Made by a program: the position numbers and the translations under genes | The notes under the pieces: generated by a model | Told to the model about the DNA's origin: nothing | The model's input: the letters and a program-made list of their open reading frames with translations, nothing else | The model's database searches: none | Origin: Turnera subulata | Taxonomy: Eukaryota; Streptophyta; Magnoliopsida; Malpighiales; Passifloraceae | DNA length: 64,000 bases | Direction: 5' to 3' | Assembly (NCBI GenBank): GCA_028386065.3 | Contig: JAKUCV010003641.1 | Span: 1 to 64,000, forward strand | Part shown: positions 29,851 through 43,420 of the stretch, one piece after another | Position numbering within the stretch: the first letter of the stretch is position 1 | Layout of the letters: every line of letters starts with the position of its first letter

Positions 29851-31438
29851 GCGATGGAGAAGGGAGGAAGGAGGTAGTGTTTTGTGTATAGGCGGCTTAG
29901 GAAGGGAGGAAGGAGGTAGTGTTTTTGGGCGGGGTTTTTGTGTGAGGCTGTTGGAGGTAAAGTTCGGACCTGGGGCGAGGTTTCGAAATTAAATAGTGGG
30001 TATCGAAATTAACATTATTACATGAAGGGAATGGATTAAATTTTGGTCAGTTTTTTTTTAACCTTTTGTCTAATGGGTCCGGTCGGGGTTATTAGGATTG
30101 TTTAAATCATCCTATTTTCAAAAAGAAAAAAAATGTGTTTAAAGAATGGCGACAAGTCGCACGCAAATAACCAGTATCCCCCATTTCTTTTCCCCTTTTC
30201 AACCTTTTGCTTTTTTGCGTTACTCTTCCTAGCGGGTGTAGAAATTTGGTAACATTATTACATGAAGGAGGAGTAAGATTTGATTGGTTCTTTTTTTTTT
30301 ACCTTTTTTTTCTAATTTGGTATCGTCGGGGTTGGTGGGGGTTATTAAGAGTGTTTAAGCAGTCATCCTATTTTCCAAAAAGAATTGATCAGGAGTGTTA
30401 AGGAGGGACTAATCATATTTCTCATTCTTGTATTTGTGGTTTTGGACATTTTAATCTATTTAGTACAAATTGAATACTTTTATCCCTTGGTTGAATTTTC
30501 GAGATATTTTTCATTTTTTTTCCGATTTTTCGCAAAAAAAATGCTTACGTGTCAATTCTTTTTCATTTTTCTCCGATAGACTCGTCAGCATTTTACGTAT
30601 GGAAAATAAAAAAAATGAAAGATGTCTCAGAAATTCAATACAAAGATTAAAAATGCCCATTTTGTAACGCATGGATGGAAAATGTCCAAAACGACAAACA
30701 CAACAACGATAAAAAATGTGATTAGTCCGTTTAAGGAGGGGCATGAGTCGCACACAAATAAAGATAAAAGTGGGGGAAAAAAATTATGCACACCGACATG
30801 ATTTTTTTCCAAAAAGAATGGTGAGGGATAAGCGTAATTGCCTTTTAACAATTCTTGCCCATGTTGAGTCTAGATCCACTTGGAAAAACCAAACCTATTT
30901 GAAAAGAAGACTTTGATTCTTGGACCTCCAACCTCTTTTGGTTGGATCACTCTACTCCATTTTGATAAGGCTCATTTTTCAGCAGTCTACGTCGCGCCGG
31001 CCCACAGAAAGGATCTAATGCTTTTCTCATTCTCCTTTGAAATTTCCATAGGCATCCTGAACATGGAGAGGAAGTAAACGGGGACATTGGATACTGCTGC
31101 ATTCAAGGTTATTCTTACTGCAAGAGAGTAGCCAGTTTGCTTACTTTTTTCCAATTCTCAATAGAATGGGATAGCATGTTGCAGCTAGTCTTGCGTTTGC
31201 AGCAAGCGGGCATACGAGGTAGGACATGGGTAGTTCAATTCTCCATTCAAGAATAAGATGCTGCAAGGGAAGCTCCCTTTGCTGTTGCACCAATTCCATT
31301 GATAACTGAGTTGTGGTAGTTGAATTTTAGACCTGATGCGAATTCGAACCAATACAGAACATTTTTTTAGATTTGTAAGATTCTGATTATTTCCTGATGT
31401 GAAGATTAATGAATCAACAGCATTGATGATCAAGTGAA
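29851..31438. repeat. Non-coding dispersed repeat, about three degenerate copies
   Basis: Copies lie at about 30004-30190, 30240-30410 and 30725-30868. The first two share the TAACATTATTACATGAAGG block and T-rich runs. The first and third share a block built round AAGTCGCACRCAAATAA, and the third ends with AATGGTGAGGGATAAGC and CCCATGTTGAG. A fourth copy, at 58205-58434, ends at the same CCCATGTTGAG and directly abuts the SEC24 duplicate. No coding capacity is visible. The remainder to 31438 is AT-rich spacer. The nature of the repeat (old LTR, solo end or other) is not resolved. Confidence 0.6.
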
Positions 31439-31452
31439 ATATGACTGGTATT
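31439..31452. repeat. Target site duplication, left side of LINE
   Basis: ATATGACTGGTATT, identical to 35520-35533 on the other side of the element. Fourteen bases is within the usual range for target-primed reverse transcription. Confidence 0.9.
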
Positions 31453-34400
31453 TTTTTTTTTGGTAGAACGAAAATTTATTAATATGCATCAGACAACATT
31501 ACAATACAGAGGCCAGTCATGACCAGCAGACCATGAGACCAAAGCCAAAAACTAGGAAAGGGTCAGTTTAACAGAATGGCCATGCTAGAGTTTAAGGCAT
31601 TCTGAAAACTGCAACACATCATTAAAACTAAGGGACATGGTAGGTTGTTTTGCTTTAATCCAGGACAAGGAACGTAACAGTATAACATCAAAGGTCCTTT
31701 CCCAATCAACACCCTGATTGTCAAAGAGTACTCTATTCCGGACCAACCAAAGACTCCACACAACATAGAAGAAGATACACATCCAACTGGACCTTGCCAA
31801 TGGTCTACCTGCAAAGCCAATCCATTGGCAAAACAAATCCTCGAGAGAGGAAGGCATACACCAGCGCACATGCCACCATTCACAAATTTTGGACCACAGT
31901 CTCCAAGAAACCATACAATGTAAGAACAAGTGGTCCCTGGTTTCAATCTCATTACCGCAAAACACACAATAGGCCTCCTGCCGAGTGATAATGTTCCTAC
32001 GCAGCAAGGCTCCCCTGGTTGTGATACCATTGTGGAAGGCCATCCAAAAAAAAAATTCAATTTTTGGCGGGGCACAATTCAACCACACCCACGGTTTGGA
32101 AGGCCCCTCTAGGCAGGGGAAAAAGAGAGCAACGTATCCCGCCCTGACCGTGAAGATTCCATCCTTTTGGCCCCTCCAAACCCAGCTGTCATCCTTGGTC
32201 TCTACAATGTTGACATCCACCACTAGGCCCTGTATATTCAATACAAGCTCCTCTTCCCAGAAGAAAAGAGACCTTCTCCATGAAGGTTCTCACGACCATG
32301 CTCCATCCGTATGGGAGAAGACATCACGCACTACCGCGTTCTGGTCTAAGGCGACAGAGAAGAGCCGAGGATAAGCTAAGTGAACAGGCCCACAACTAAG
32401 CCAAGGGTCCAACCAAAATTTGCAGCTAGTACCATTACCAACTGACAGCCCAATAGAACTGCACAAATTAAATCCATTTGGTCCAACGTACTCACCTGTG
32501 CGAAGTATACGCTTCCAAATCCCCGACGTGACATTCTCGCTGAAGCAAGGCAGGGAGGATGGAGAGGGAAGAGCATACAGGTCCTTAACAATATGAATCC
32601 ACCCAGGCTGGAACTGAGATGACGGTTGGAAGGAGATATATCGCCAAAGCCATTTGAACAAAAGACACTTGTTCTTCTCAATTAGTGACTCAATCCCCAC
32701 ACCTCCGCAAATCTTTGGTTTTGCAATCTTTTCCCAAGCGACCATACACAACCTCTTCTTGTCACCACCACCACTCCAAAGGAAATGTCGTTGGAGACTC
32801 ACAATTTTTTTGGCCACGCCAACCGGTATTGCGTACAAGGATAAATAATAAATTGGGAGGTTGGAAAGAACTGCCTTTATTAGAGTAACACGACCTCCCA
32901 AGGACAGAAACTTACCCTTCCACGAGGCCAACCTGCTCTTGATTCTCTGTATAACCGGCTCCCACGCATTTTTATATCTCATGTTCCTGCCAATAGGTAG
33001 CCCCAAATAGGTAATCGGCAAGTTATCAGCTCTACATAGCAGTTTCCCGACCAGCTCAACAGTTCTGCTTTTTGAGATATTAATCCCAATGACACTGCTT
33101 TTATGGAAGTTGATTTGCAACCCGAGAGTGCTTCAAAGCACCGTAAAACTCGCTTTAGATTCAACAGGGACTCCTCTTCATCAGGTACGAAGAATACCGT
33201 ATCATCTGCAAACTGCATGATAGACACCTGCGACTGACCAACAGAGACTGCCTTCACAAAATTTTTTGATACAGCCTACTTGACCATGGCCGTAAGCCCT
33301 TCGGCAGCCAAATTGAACAGGAAAGGGGACAAGGGATCTCCCTGCTTTAGACCCCTAAACATACAGAACTCCTCCGCAGGTGATCCGTTAATAATCACCG
33401 AGAGTTTAGCATCTTGTAGGCAATTCCGGATCCACAATCTCCACTTATCCCCGAAACCCATAGCCTCCATAACTTCCAATAAGTAATCCCAAGATACCGA
33501 GTCATAGGCCTTGCGAAAATCAATCTTCCATAACACAGCTCTGGTCCCAGATTTCTTCATGTAATCGACATATTCAGCAACAGTGAGGACACAGTCCAAT
33601 ATGTACCTTCCTTCGATAAAAGCAAATTGCTGGTCGCTGATAACCTCGTTCATGACAGACTTAAGGCGCCCCGCCAAAAGCTTTGCAATAATCTTATACA
33701 TGCCATGAACCAGAGATATTGGGCGATAGTCTTCAAAACCATCCGCATCAGATTTTTTTGGTATGAGAGTGATAAACGCTCTGTTGATGCCTTTTGGAAG
33801 TCTACCGTGAGAGAAGAAATCATGTACCATGTCAACAACATCATCTTTAATGAGATCCCAAGCCTTCCGGTAAAAAGTGAAATTAAAACCGTCAGGCCCC
33901 GGGGCTTTATCCCTGTCACATGCCCATACTGCCCCTTTGATTTCTTCCACTGAGAGCTGACCTTCCAAAGCATCAGCACTATCACGAGTTAACTTTTTAA
34001 AGGCAAGAGAGCTCAAACCAGGCCTACTACCAGGCAGAGGTTGAAACAAGTCAGCAAAATAATTTTTTGCAGCATCCTTAATCTCCTTAGGATCATCCAC
34101 AACAACCCCGTTAGCAGTGATAGAATGAATAGAGTTCTGCCGACCCCTATTACACACGGAGAGGTGAAAAAACCGGGTGTTCTTGTCGCCTAGTTTTAGC
34201 CAAGACAACCGAGATTTTTGCCTCCACATACACTCACGTTGTCTCAATTTGAGGGCTAAATCCGACTTGAGGCTAACCATCTCACCGCGTTCTTCAACAG
34301 ATAGGCTTCTTGATTCTGTCACAATGTCCAGGGAATCAATTCTGCCTTGTAAGGACTTAATCTCCACATCCACATTGCCGAACACCTGGTGGTTCCATAC

Positions 34401-35519
34401 TCTCAATGCCAGCTTCAACTGTCCTAGCTTTTTAATGAGCCGAAAGCGCCCAGGGAATTTAGAGCAAGCCTCCTCCCAGAAAGATTTTAGAACCCCATCA
34501 GAAGACGGGTGGGGAAGCCAACAGTTCAAAAACCAGAATGGTCTCGGTCCCCAGTCTTCAAGTTTTTGTGAGAGAATAAGAGGGCAGTGATCCGACTTAC
34601 CCTTACTACCGGTGACCAGATGCAGAGTAGGGAATAGGGAGAAACATTCCGGATCAACAAAGGCCCGATCAATCCTACTTGCATACAGAGCATTACCCCA
34701 AGTAAACCTTCGTCCCTGAAGCTCCACCTCACAGAGTTCCAAGGAAGACACAAAATTAGCCAACGCACTTGCCCCCCTAACACAGACTCTCCCGCTGGCT
34801 CTATCCTCTGGAGATAAGACTTCGTTAAAGTCACTGACTACAATAACAAGCATATTGGCGCCTGAAAAGTGACCAACTAGCTCGGACCATAAGCCGATCT
34901 GAGACCATAATCCAACTCCTCTCAACAACCTTTCTTTCACACATAAAAACTGATACATCCCACAACAATGACACACCACCAGAATTCCCAATCGCCGGCA
35001 CCTCCACAACATCAAACTGACCTCTCCCCCACACCCTTGCATACTGCGGGAGGCTCCAACCAGCACACTTTGTTTCAGACAAGAACACAAAACAAGCATT
35101 AACCTTCAACTTGAGTTCCCGAATTTGCCTCTGTTTAATAGAAGACCCAAAACCCCGAATGTTCCAAGATATTAAGGAAAACATAAAAGAGAAGATGAGA
35201 CACCTACTACTTGTCCGGACAGGCACTCACACTTCTGCTCTGGCATTGGTCCACTCGGCGCATTCCTTCTCCACAAGATTACCAACAACCTCCTCTAACC
35301 CATTCACATTGTCCCCCAACTCTAAGCCAACTTCTTTCCCTAGGTTCAAGGTTTTACTAATCTCCACCGATTTGAAGGAGACCATGGGGAGAGCATCCAT
35401 CTTAGCCAAAGCCCTGGAGTTGCCCGCCATAATATCTGCATCTTGAGTGGAACTATCGCCAGATTGGAGGGATTGAATGCCACCCCGAGCTGTCACCTTC
35501 TTCATCCGCTTCTGCCTAC
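31453..35519 (-). mobile_element. LINE (L1-type non-LTR retrotransposon), 5'-truncated, about 4.07 kb
   Basis: The element lies on the minus strand. Its 3' end shows as a T run at 31453-31461 (a poly(A) tail on the element strand), and it is bounded by a perfect 14-bp target duplication. The 5' end (35519) falls inside the end of an ORF1-like frame that reads out at 35227, so the copy lacks its promoter and most of ORF1. The second frame carries endonuclease and reverse transcriptase, and a zinc-binding domain near the end (zf-RVT). Insertion was into intergenic DNA between two acetyltransferase loci. Confidence 0.93.
31585..35226 (-). pseudogene. LINE ORF2: endonuclease, reverse transcriptase, zf-RVT (broken)
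   Basis: Pieces in order on the minus strand: 35226-34831 (endonuclease start, ISWNIRGFG and SETK), 35099-33276 (rest of endonuclease with SDFNEVL and SDHCPLIL, then reverse transcriptase with KAPGPDGFNF, FRKAYDSVSWDYL and GLKQGDPLSPFLFNL), 33257-32979 (FADDTVFF, the catalytic Asp pair), 33120-32290 (thumb, YLGLPIG), and 32241-31585 (zf-RVT, APPKIEFFFW, then CVFC and HLFLHC). Comparing frames, pieces 2 and 3, and pieces 4 and 5, share a frame and are separated by stop codons, while pieces 1/2 and 3/4 are separated by frameshifts. At least four lesions make it inactive. Confidence 0.9.
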
Positions 35520-35533
35520 ATATGACTGGTATT
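35520..35533. repeat. Target site duplication, right side of LINE
   Basis: Second copy of ATATGACTGGTATT; see 31439-31452. Removing the element and one copy rejoins the interrupted host sequence. Confidence 0.9.
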
Positions 35534-36201
35534 ACACGGAAGGGATTAAGGATTTGTAGAATGTCAATCACAGAATTGAATCCTTTGCACAAAAGAGGGC
35601 GACTATAGTTGATCACAACCATATTCTTGATATGAATATGAGCGTGTATACGTTCGATTATTACCTTACCCTCCTTCAATTTAATTAATTCCAAGGTCGC
35701 TTTTTATATTATCATGGCCAGAGGTACTGGTCTGGTCTAATATGCAAACGGAGTACATACTAAAAGATACTAGTAATTACACTGAGCATTCTAAGGAAAA
35801 GTTAGTAGATGATGTACAAAGCAAAGCAGCTTACCCTATCCAATGATGTCAACACATCTTGAAATTAAATAATAAATTTTGAGTTTGTTATTCTCAAGAA
35901 TAATGTTACTATAGCACCAAATAAGAATAATATTACTATAGCACCAAATAAGAATAATATTACAACGGCACATATAAAACATCCCCAATCAACTACCCAA
36001 ATTTTTTATGATCTTCTCAACGATAAAGTTTGAAATAGATGTGATGATCGATCTCGCACATAAATCATACAATATTCAACATCATACCCTCAGCCAGATT
36101 AATATCGAGGGTTTGATTATATTGCCGGGGATTACTCCTAATTATTCTATTAGATACATATATACATATACCATGCCAGTAAAAGTTTGTAACGTAAAAA
36201 A
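35534..36201. other. Intergenic, downstream of the second acetyltransferase gene
   Basis: Contains a short tandem repeat at 35900-35965 (units of AATAATATTACTATAGCACCAAATAAG type, about 30 bases, two to three copies). Otherwise no gene is seen. Confidence 0.5.
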
Positions 36202-37615
<1,414 letters not shown>

Positions 37616-38741
37616 TGACACTACAAAAAAGCGCATGGATTGCGGCGGCTTATTTGCGGCGGTCTTAATAAACCGCCGTTATTTGCTCCAATTTGCGGCG
37701 GAAAATGCATCTGCCACAAATTGATGCAAATAGCGGCGGTTTATTTACGGCGGTCCCTCCCACCCGCCAGTATTTGTTACAATTTGCGGCAGAAAAATAG
37801 AAGTGCCACAAAAGGATGCGAATAGCGGCGGTTTATTTACGGCGGTCTCGACGAACCGCCATTGTCTGCATCCATTTGTAGCGTAAAAAATGAACCCCCG
37901 TAAAGTTTTGGGTCTGATTTATTTCAGTTAAAAGAAAAAAAATAATCACTGAACCCCAAAATTTCCCTCTCTCGCCAAAATTTCCCTCTCCTAAACCCCC
38001 AAATTTTTCCCTCTCCTAAATCCCTAAAAAATCACCGAACCCTAACCAAAATTAAATCATCCTCAAATCTTCCTCTTCCACCTCCAGCCAACTCCCCTCT
38101 CGTAGTTCCCCAACCTCCAAGCCCCAACCTAACCCGTCAACCTAACCAAAATTAAATCATCCTCAAATCCCAAAATTAACCCGTCAACCTCCAAGCCCCA
38201 AGCTACACAGGCGGGTCCCTCTTCGTCAAGGGCTTCAACCTCTCGTGGATGGCTCCTTCCCAGCCGGAATTCGACATCGCCGTGAGAGCCGACAACCGAA
38301 TTCGCTACCAGTGTTTTACCAGGCAGAAGACTTATGACGGTTCGCCATGAGGGGTAGGTAACTTTTTAACGTCTTAATTTCTATTAATTGCTTTCGATTC
38401 CTGTACCTTCTATTCTTTGGGAGAAGTTAGGGTTTCATTGTTCGATGGATCTGTTCTTGTGTAGTTATGCTTTTGGCTTTGACAAATTTAAGCTTAATCG
38501 TGGGATAGGGAATAGAAGTTAGGTTTCAATTAGTTTGTTTTCGTGTTTGGATTAGTTGACTTAGTTGTGTTTTCTTATTTTTTGTAGCTCTGTTGTTCTG
38601 TTTTCTATAACACTCTCAACAATTTTGCAGCCATTGAAGGTTCTGGTGATTTGCAGGTAAACTTTTGTTATGGTGTTTTGTATTCTACTTTGGGATCGGC
38701 AAAGGCATATTCATTACAATGCATGGTCCAGTTGTTTGCAG

Positions 38742-38873
38742 ATAGCATGGGCTTTTGGTGCTTCTGATATTATTGCCGTTGATGTTCAAGATGATAAACT
38801 ACAAAAGGCTAAGATTCTTGGCGCGACTTACACTGTAAATGCCATGAAAGAAGATCCTGTGGAAAGGATAAGA
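38742..38873 (+). pseudogene. Captured exon of a GroES-like alcohol dehydrogenase
   Basis: An open, 44-codon exon between a CAG acceptor and a GTACGT donor inside the CACTA element. It encodes the NAD-binding fold region (AFGASDIIAVDVQDDKLQKA, then TVNAMKEDPVERIR). It resembles the plant zinc-type alcohol dehydrogenase represented by Arabidopsis At5g63620, by memory of the family. The intron borders are kept, so the piece was taken from genomic DNA rather than a transcript. Another GC-rich coding-like stretch at about 38215-38345 may be a second captured piece that I cannot name. Confidence 0.65.
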
Positions 38874-39674
38874 GTACGTATTCATCTGTTACTGTTGGTT
38901 GCTGATTTAGCATAGAAATTCTAATGCAATAGATTTTTTAGTTTTCCATTGTGGTATCATACATTAAACTGAACATCTAGTTCAATAGCTTTTAGTTGCT
39001 TCCTTTTTGCCAAGCTATAGTGAACTTGGCTCATTTGTCAGTAGATCAGAGGAAATACACTATGTTGCACAAGTCTTCACTTTTTAGCTTGTTGTGGTCT
39101 AAGCTCACTGGATGATTGAATCTGTGGGTTTGGCAAGACGCGCATCAAGAAGAAAGTAGAAACTCGAAACTTGGGTTCCAACTTTATCCCTTTAGAATGT
39201 TATATCCTATGAAATTTTCCTTTTCTATGTTGTATTTATTGAGTTGAGAGGGATAAAGGAATGTGTTTGACACGCAAGTTTTCTGCTCAAGGCCTCGTTT
39301 GTCAATAACCTGAGATGTAAAAGACTTTTGTAAGTATATTGATTAGCTATCTTTGAGTATACTCATAAATTTGAAGTTAGATGTTTCTTTTAAGATAGAT
39401 GTTTTTCTTTTATGGATCAGCTGTAGTGTCATCAGAAATATCATGATAGGCCTAATGCAAACTGCAAACATATGTTATTGCTTTTTGTTGGTTATGCAAA
39501 AGATGAAGGAACCTACCTTGCCTGCCATTTTTGATATAACATGCCACCTTTCTTTTTCCTCTGCAGACAGTCTGCTTCTCAATATTATATTCTACTCAAA
39601 AGATCATGAACCTTGATTGGCATTTTATCGGTTATGAAATGATTAAATATCTGTGGAAAAAAATTAACCTTGTA

Positions 39675-39690
39675 NNNNNNNNNNNNNNNN
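39675..39690. other. Assembly gap (16 N)
   Basis: A run of sixteen N inside the CACTA element. True gap size is unknown, so the element length of 2.9 kb is a minimum estimate. Confidence 0.99.
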
Positions 39691-40530
39691 ACACTAATTG
39701 ATTTCTCTAACTAATTGTAGCCAAGTGATGCAAATAGTGGACCTTCAACGCCCGCCGAAGCGCAAAGATCACCCCATGGTAGCACCTGTGCAGCCACCAC
39801 CAGCGCCAATGATGAGATTAATGAAGAGGAAACTTAGTTCTTTTATGCATTCTATGTTAAACACTATGACAATATCTAACTATTTATGTTAGTTATCTTA
39901 TATGTTGAATATTTTCTTTTTCTTTGTGGACATGTTAAATACTATCTGCTTATTTCATTTGGAGATCATATAATTTAATGCTATTTCTACCTTTCATTGT
40001 CTATCATTTTTAGTTTTTATAATTTAATGTAATTTTGAATCTGAAGTAAAGGTGCCAAATTGTGGGGTTTTGTATAGCGAATTGTGGAGTGGAGGTCTAA
40101 TCTAAATGAAAGATGTCAAATTGTGGCACTTTGTGTATCAAATAGCGGCGGTTGAATCAAGGATTAATGGTTAAATTGCGGCGGTTAGCGTAGCAAATAA
40201 TGGCGGTCGAGTTTTTTAAAAAAGGGACAAATTGCGGCGGTATGTGTAGTGATTTGCGGGGGTTAGGAGGCCCTGTTTTTTGTTTTTTCCCGCGTGCAAA
40301 TTAGGGGGGTTTTAAACGCCGCAAAAAAACCGCCGCAAATTGATATGAACAAATTACGGCGGTTGGTGCAGCGGTCGAGTACTGACCGCCGCAAATTGGC
40401 TTGTGGCGCCGTAAAAAGCGACGGTTTTGCGGAACGCCGCAAATTGCACGAAAAGCAAAATGCGGGGGTCAAAACCGCCGCTATTTGTCCCAAAAAAACG
40501 CCGCAATTCGCGCGCTTTTTTGTAGTGTGA

Positions 40531-41999
40531 GACTGTCAATGTTGCTTTCAACAGTATTAACTGAGTCAGCAAAGGCCAATAGAATGCTTTGGCCATCTGC
40601 TAGCGGCGTCTGTTTTAATTATGTAATACAAGAATCATCCATCGCACAAGTGCATTAAACCATGTGGACAACAGGACATGGATCTGTACTGTAGTAGTGG
40701 TCCAGTAATCTACCCGATCAAAGTCACCTAATCGGAAAATGCCAATTCATAAAGGAAGTGTTAATCCGGAAAAATTAAGAAGTCACGGTTAATTAGGCTC
40801 GATCGGGAAGTAATTGTTAGAGTAATAACGATCAAAACCAAATTCCTTACAACCTATATATGCCAATAATTATTGGTAAGTTTTTCTAGAAAGATGTGGT
40901 ATTGTTCAACGCAGTTTGTTTTAGCCACCATCTTCCAGTCGTCAAAACTCTGCAATCTCCGAATCGAAGCAAGTTATTGAAGTTTTGGATCAAAGGAGCA
41001 AGTTACAGGGAATGCAAGAAACGAAAACCTTTGGCATTATTTTCCGTGAGAGTTTCTTTTGGGGGTAGTAATACATAAAGTAGTCTAGGTTCAAGGGGAT
41101 CTGAATTATTCTTTGGATGAAGTTTAACCAAAATTGAATTACACAATCCAAACGTGTTGAATTCCTGTGGAGTACATCCAAAAGACTTTCTTTAAAAGGC
41201 TCTTTCGGCTATGCTATATATTACTAGCACTCAATCTTTGCTGATAGTAGCACCCCCCTTCTTTTACCACAATTGAATCATCTTTTTTGGGATAAAAATA
41301 CACTTGATTATCGAAGATAATTTGGGGAGTTGAGGATTGTGAATAATTTTTAATATTATAATGCATAAAATTAAAAAATAAAAATAAAAGGATGCTCTGT
41401 TTGAAGAAAAAACCCCATATTAAGCGAATTTCAAGCATGCACTACGTCGGCTAGGCTGACTTAAGCATGTCGTCATTGAAACCTCTTTGCTGTCCGAGTC
41501 GTTTCGAATTATGATAATTACGACCAAAACCTGTTGTTTGGGATAATGACTCTTGAGGATACAAGAATTTAGGATATTATAAAAATCAGTCCAAACAGTT
41601 ATATTTTCATATCAATCTAGTGTTATATTCCGTTAATGTCCCGTTAAGTATCACTACCCAAACAAAATACCATCTATGCTTCTACACTTTATAGTTGCTA
41701 ATTTCTAAAGAAAAAAAAGGGGTGGAGATACTGTCGGCCATCACTAGGATTTGTCAAGCATTGAGGAGATCAGGAGAAGGAATTTTTTTTTTGCAGTTAG
41801 GCTTACCAAATCTACTGAAAAAAGAAGATTAGTGATAATTAACACAATTATTACAGATTTCTTAATTAAGAAATAAAATCTTATGACATTGGCACACACT
41901 TTTTGGCCGAAAATAGAAAAAACACAAAAGAAAATGGTAAGAAAAGCCAAAGATAATAAAAGGAATACAATGTGTGGGAAACACGAAACATAAATTGGT
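40531..41999. other. Intergenic
   Basis: AT-rich sequence without coding character. A short stretch of host sequence follows the CACTA target duplication; no other structure is evident. Confidence 0.4.
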
Positions 42000-42211
42000 T
42001 CATATTCTCAGGGGAAGCAAATGCCTCAGCTGATTGGCTTGCTAAGCTAGCATTCTCTTTGCCATATGGAGTGGTCTATCACCCTCAAGCTCCCTCGGGT
42101 TGTCTCGGACTTCTGATGCGGGACTTAGATGTCTCTGTTCCTGCACTAGTGTAACACCCACCTAGTGGTCTTGCTTTCTATCTTTGTATTCCAAAAAAAA
42201 AAAAAAAAAAT
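42000..42211 (+). mobile_element. LINE 3'-end remnant with poly(A) tail
   Basis: The frame ending at 42154 matches the end of the plant LINE RNase H domain (EANASADWLAKLAFSLPYG), followed by the usual short tail and an A run of 18 or so bases at 42193-42211. AAATTGG occurs just before and just after, a possible short target duplication. Only about 210 bases of the element are present, a typical 5'-truncated insertion, in the orientation opposite to the large LINE. Confidence 0.7.
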
Positions 42212-42324
42212 TGGGGAGCAAAACATTGATAACAATACAACTCCCCGGTCAAAGTATAATTTCCAGTGTCTATTAAAAAAACATTAAATTAAAACATTTG
42301 ACCCATAAACTTGTCGTCCAAGTT

Positions 42325-42512
42325 CCTATATAACACTGCCTCACAACACCATGCGGCTACAGCACAAGATATAGCCCGGAGTAAACAGCACGAACCCTGC
42401 CACTACAGCGCCATCTTCTTCCATGTAGTTCGTTCTAAAAGTTGCGGCTTCAGGGTCATGAATATAATTCTTTAAGATGGATGATACGGTCAAGGAGAGT
42501 GAAGGGTGTAGC
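42325..42512 (-). pseudogene. Fragment of NATA-like acetyltransferase
   Basis: Matches the middle of the gene at 36202-36903 (around 36426-36632), including [16 protein letters not shown] and [10 protein letters not shown]. The acetyl-CoA loop, the end and the start of the gene are missing, and about 30 bases before the acetyl-CoA loop region are deleted. It is a third, dead copy of the family in this window and lies next to the cystatin-like cluster. Confidence 0.85.
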
Positions 42513-42601
42513 ATACATATTGGCAACAAACTAATTAACATAGTAAGCCTAATTAGTACGTACTAATGCACCTTAAACCGCTGATTGGTCGTCGTCAGGC
42601 T

Positions 42602-43420
42602 TTAAATGGCTGATTGAGGCTTCAGCCTAATATAAACGACGGTAATTCCATATCTGCCGGGGCGTGACTGCTCCTCGAGGGCGACAATAGCCTGGTAGGT
42701 CTGGGGGGTCTGGTTGGCAGACCCCTTCTCCCTAACAGTGAAGGTCACGTAGAACACTTGATTCCAGCATACGTAGAGATTCGCACGCACAACTTCCACA
42801 ACCTCCAGCTTCATACCCTGCAGAAGAAGCATATAATATATATTCAATAGAGAGATCAAAACAAACCCAAAACACAAACACACAATATTTTATATAAGAA
42901 TAAGAGATCGAAACAAATTAATCCAAACACAAAACCAGTACATGCACAAGGTATATATCAAAACAAACCTTCATCGCCCCAATTGTCGCAGCAGCATAAC
43001 GGGCGCACACCCGGGGTAATTTGTCCTCAGGATCGGTAGGGTAGAGATAGTTGGCATTATTCTTGATTGGGATCTCTGGAACTTCAAAACCCTAAAATTA
43101 CAAGAGGATTAAATCGATTAATTCCTCCACCACCAGCATATGATCGATCATGTCAATTACAACGAATTAGGAGAGAAATAGTACATCGAAAAGAGGATCG
43201 ATCGAACCTTAGATTTGCGGATTTGGTTGTAGTAGCCACAGCCGGTGAGGATTTGCTGGACACTGTGGCAATCATCTCCCTTGGCTCGCACCACAAACCT
43301 CTCCAGAAACTGATTCCAGTCATCGTCCAAGACGCATCCTCCCTTAAGTTCCTTTTCGCTATGCCTCTTCCATGGTGGCCTTAGGTCAACACAACCAGAT
43401 ATTGAACCAGTAGTAGCCAT
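42602..43420 (-). CDS. Cystatin-like-fold protein, copy A (3 exons, 183 aa)
   Basis: Function unknown. Exons on the minus strand: 43420-43208, 43091-42969 and 42817-42602, all phase 0 with GT-AG introns. Residues 1-71 form a charged N-terminal region (PPWKRHSEKEL, VLDDDWNQF, GCGYYNQIRKSK). Exon 2 (residues 72-112) contains ARYAAATIGAMK. Exon 3 is a beta-rich segment (LEVVEVVRANLYVCWNQVFY, VTFTVRE, TYQAIVALEE, YGITVVYIRLKP). The helix followed by strands ending in a YQAIV-like strand fits the plant cystatin/monellin fold, but the QxVxG protease-binding loop of true cystatins is not evident, so protease inhibition should not be assumed. There is no signal peptide. It is the only copy of three here that is fully open. 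Confidence 0.75.

Larger units (their letters stand above)
37619..40527. mobile_element. CACTA (En/Spm-type) DNA transposon, non-autonomous, 2.9 kb
   Basis: Left end CACTACAAAAAAGCGC, right end the inverse (GCGCTTTTTTGTAGTG with one extra GC pair). The flanks are a 3-bp duplication TGA (37616-37618 and 40528-40530), as expected for CACTA elements. Both ends have dense subterminal repeats of the GCGGCGGTTTA/AAACCGCCGC type in both orientations (37640-37870 and 40140-40510). No transposase frame is visible, so it needs help in trans. The interior holds exon-like pieces of host genes, including an alcohol-dehydrogenase-like exon, and a 16-N gap at 39675-39690. Confidence 0.92.

Noticed and set aside
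35227..35694. Minus-strand frame of 155 codons at the right end of the LINE
   Set aside because: It crosses the target duplication, so its first part is host sequence fused by chance to the tail of LINE ORF1; not a gene.
35900..35965. Short repeats that might be CRISPR-like
   Set aside because: Two to three AT-rich tandem units without spacers in a plant genome; a simple tandem repeat.
37640..40510. Several open frames rich in Cys, Gly and Arg inside the CACTA ends
   Set aside because: They are translations of the GCGGCGG subterminal repeats on either strand and have no protein features.
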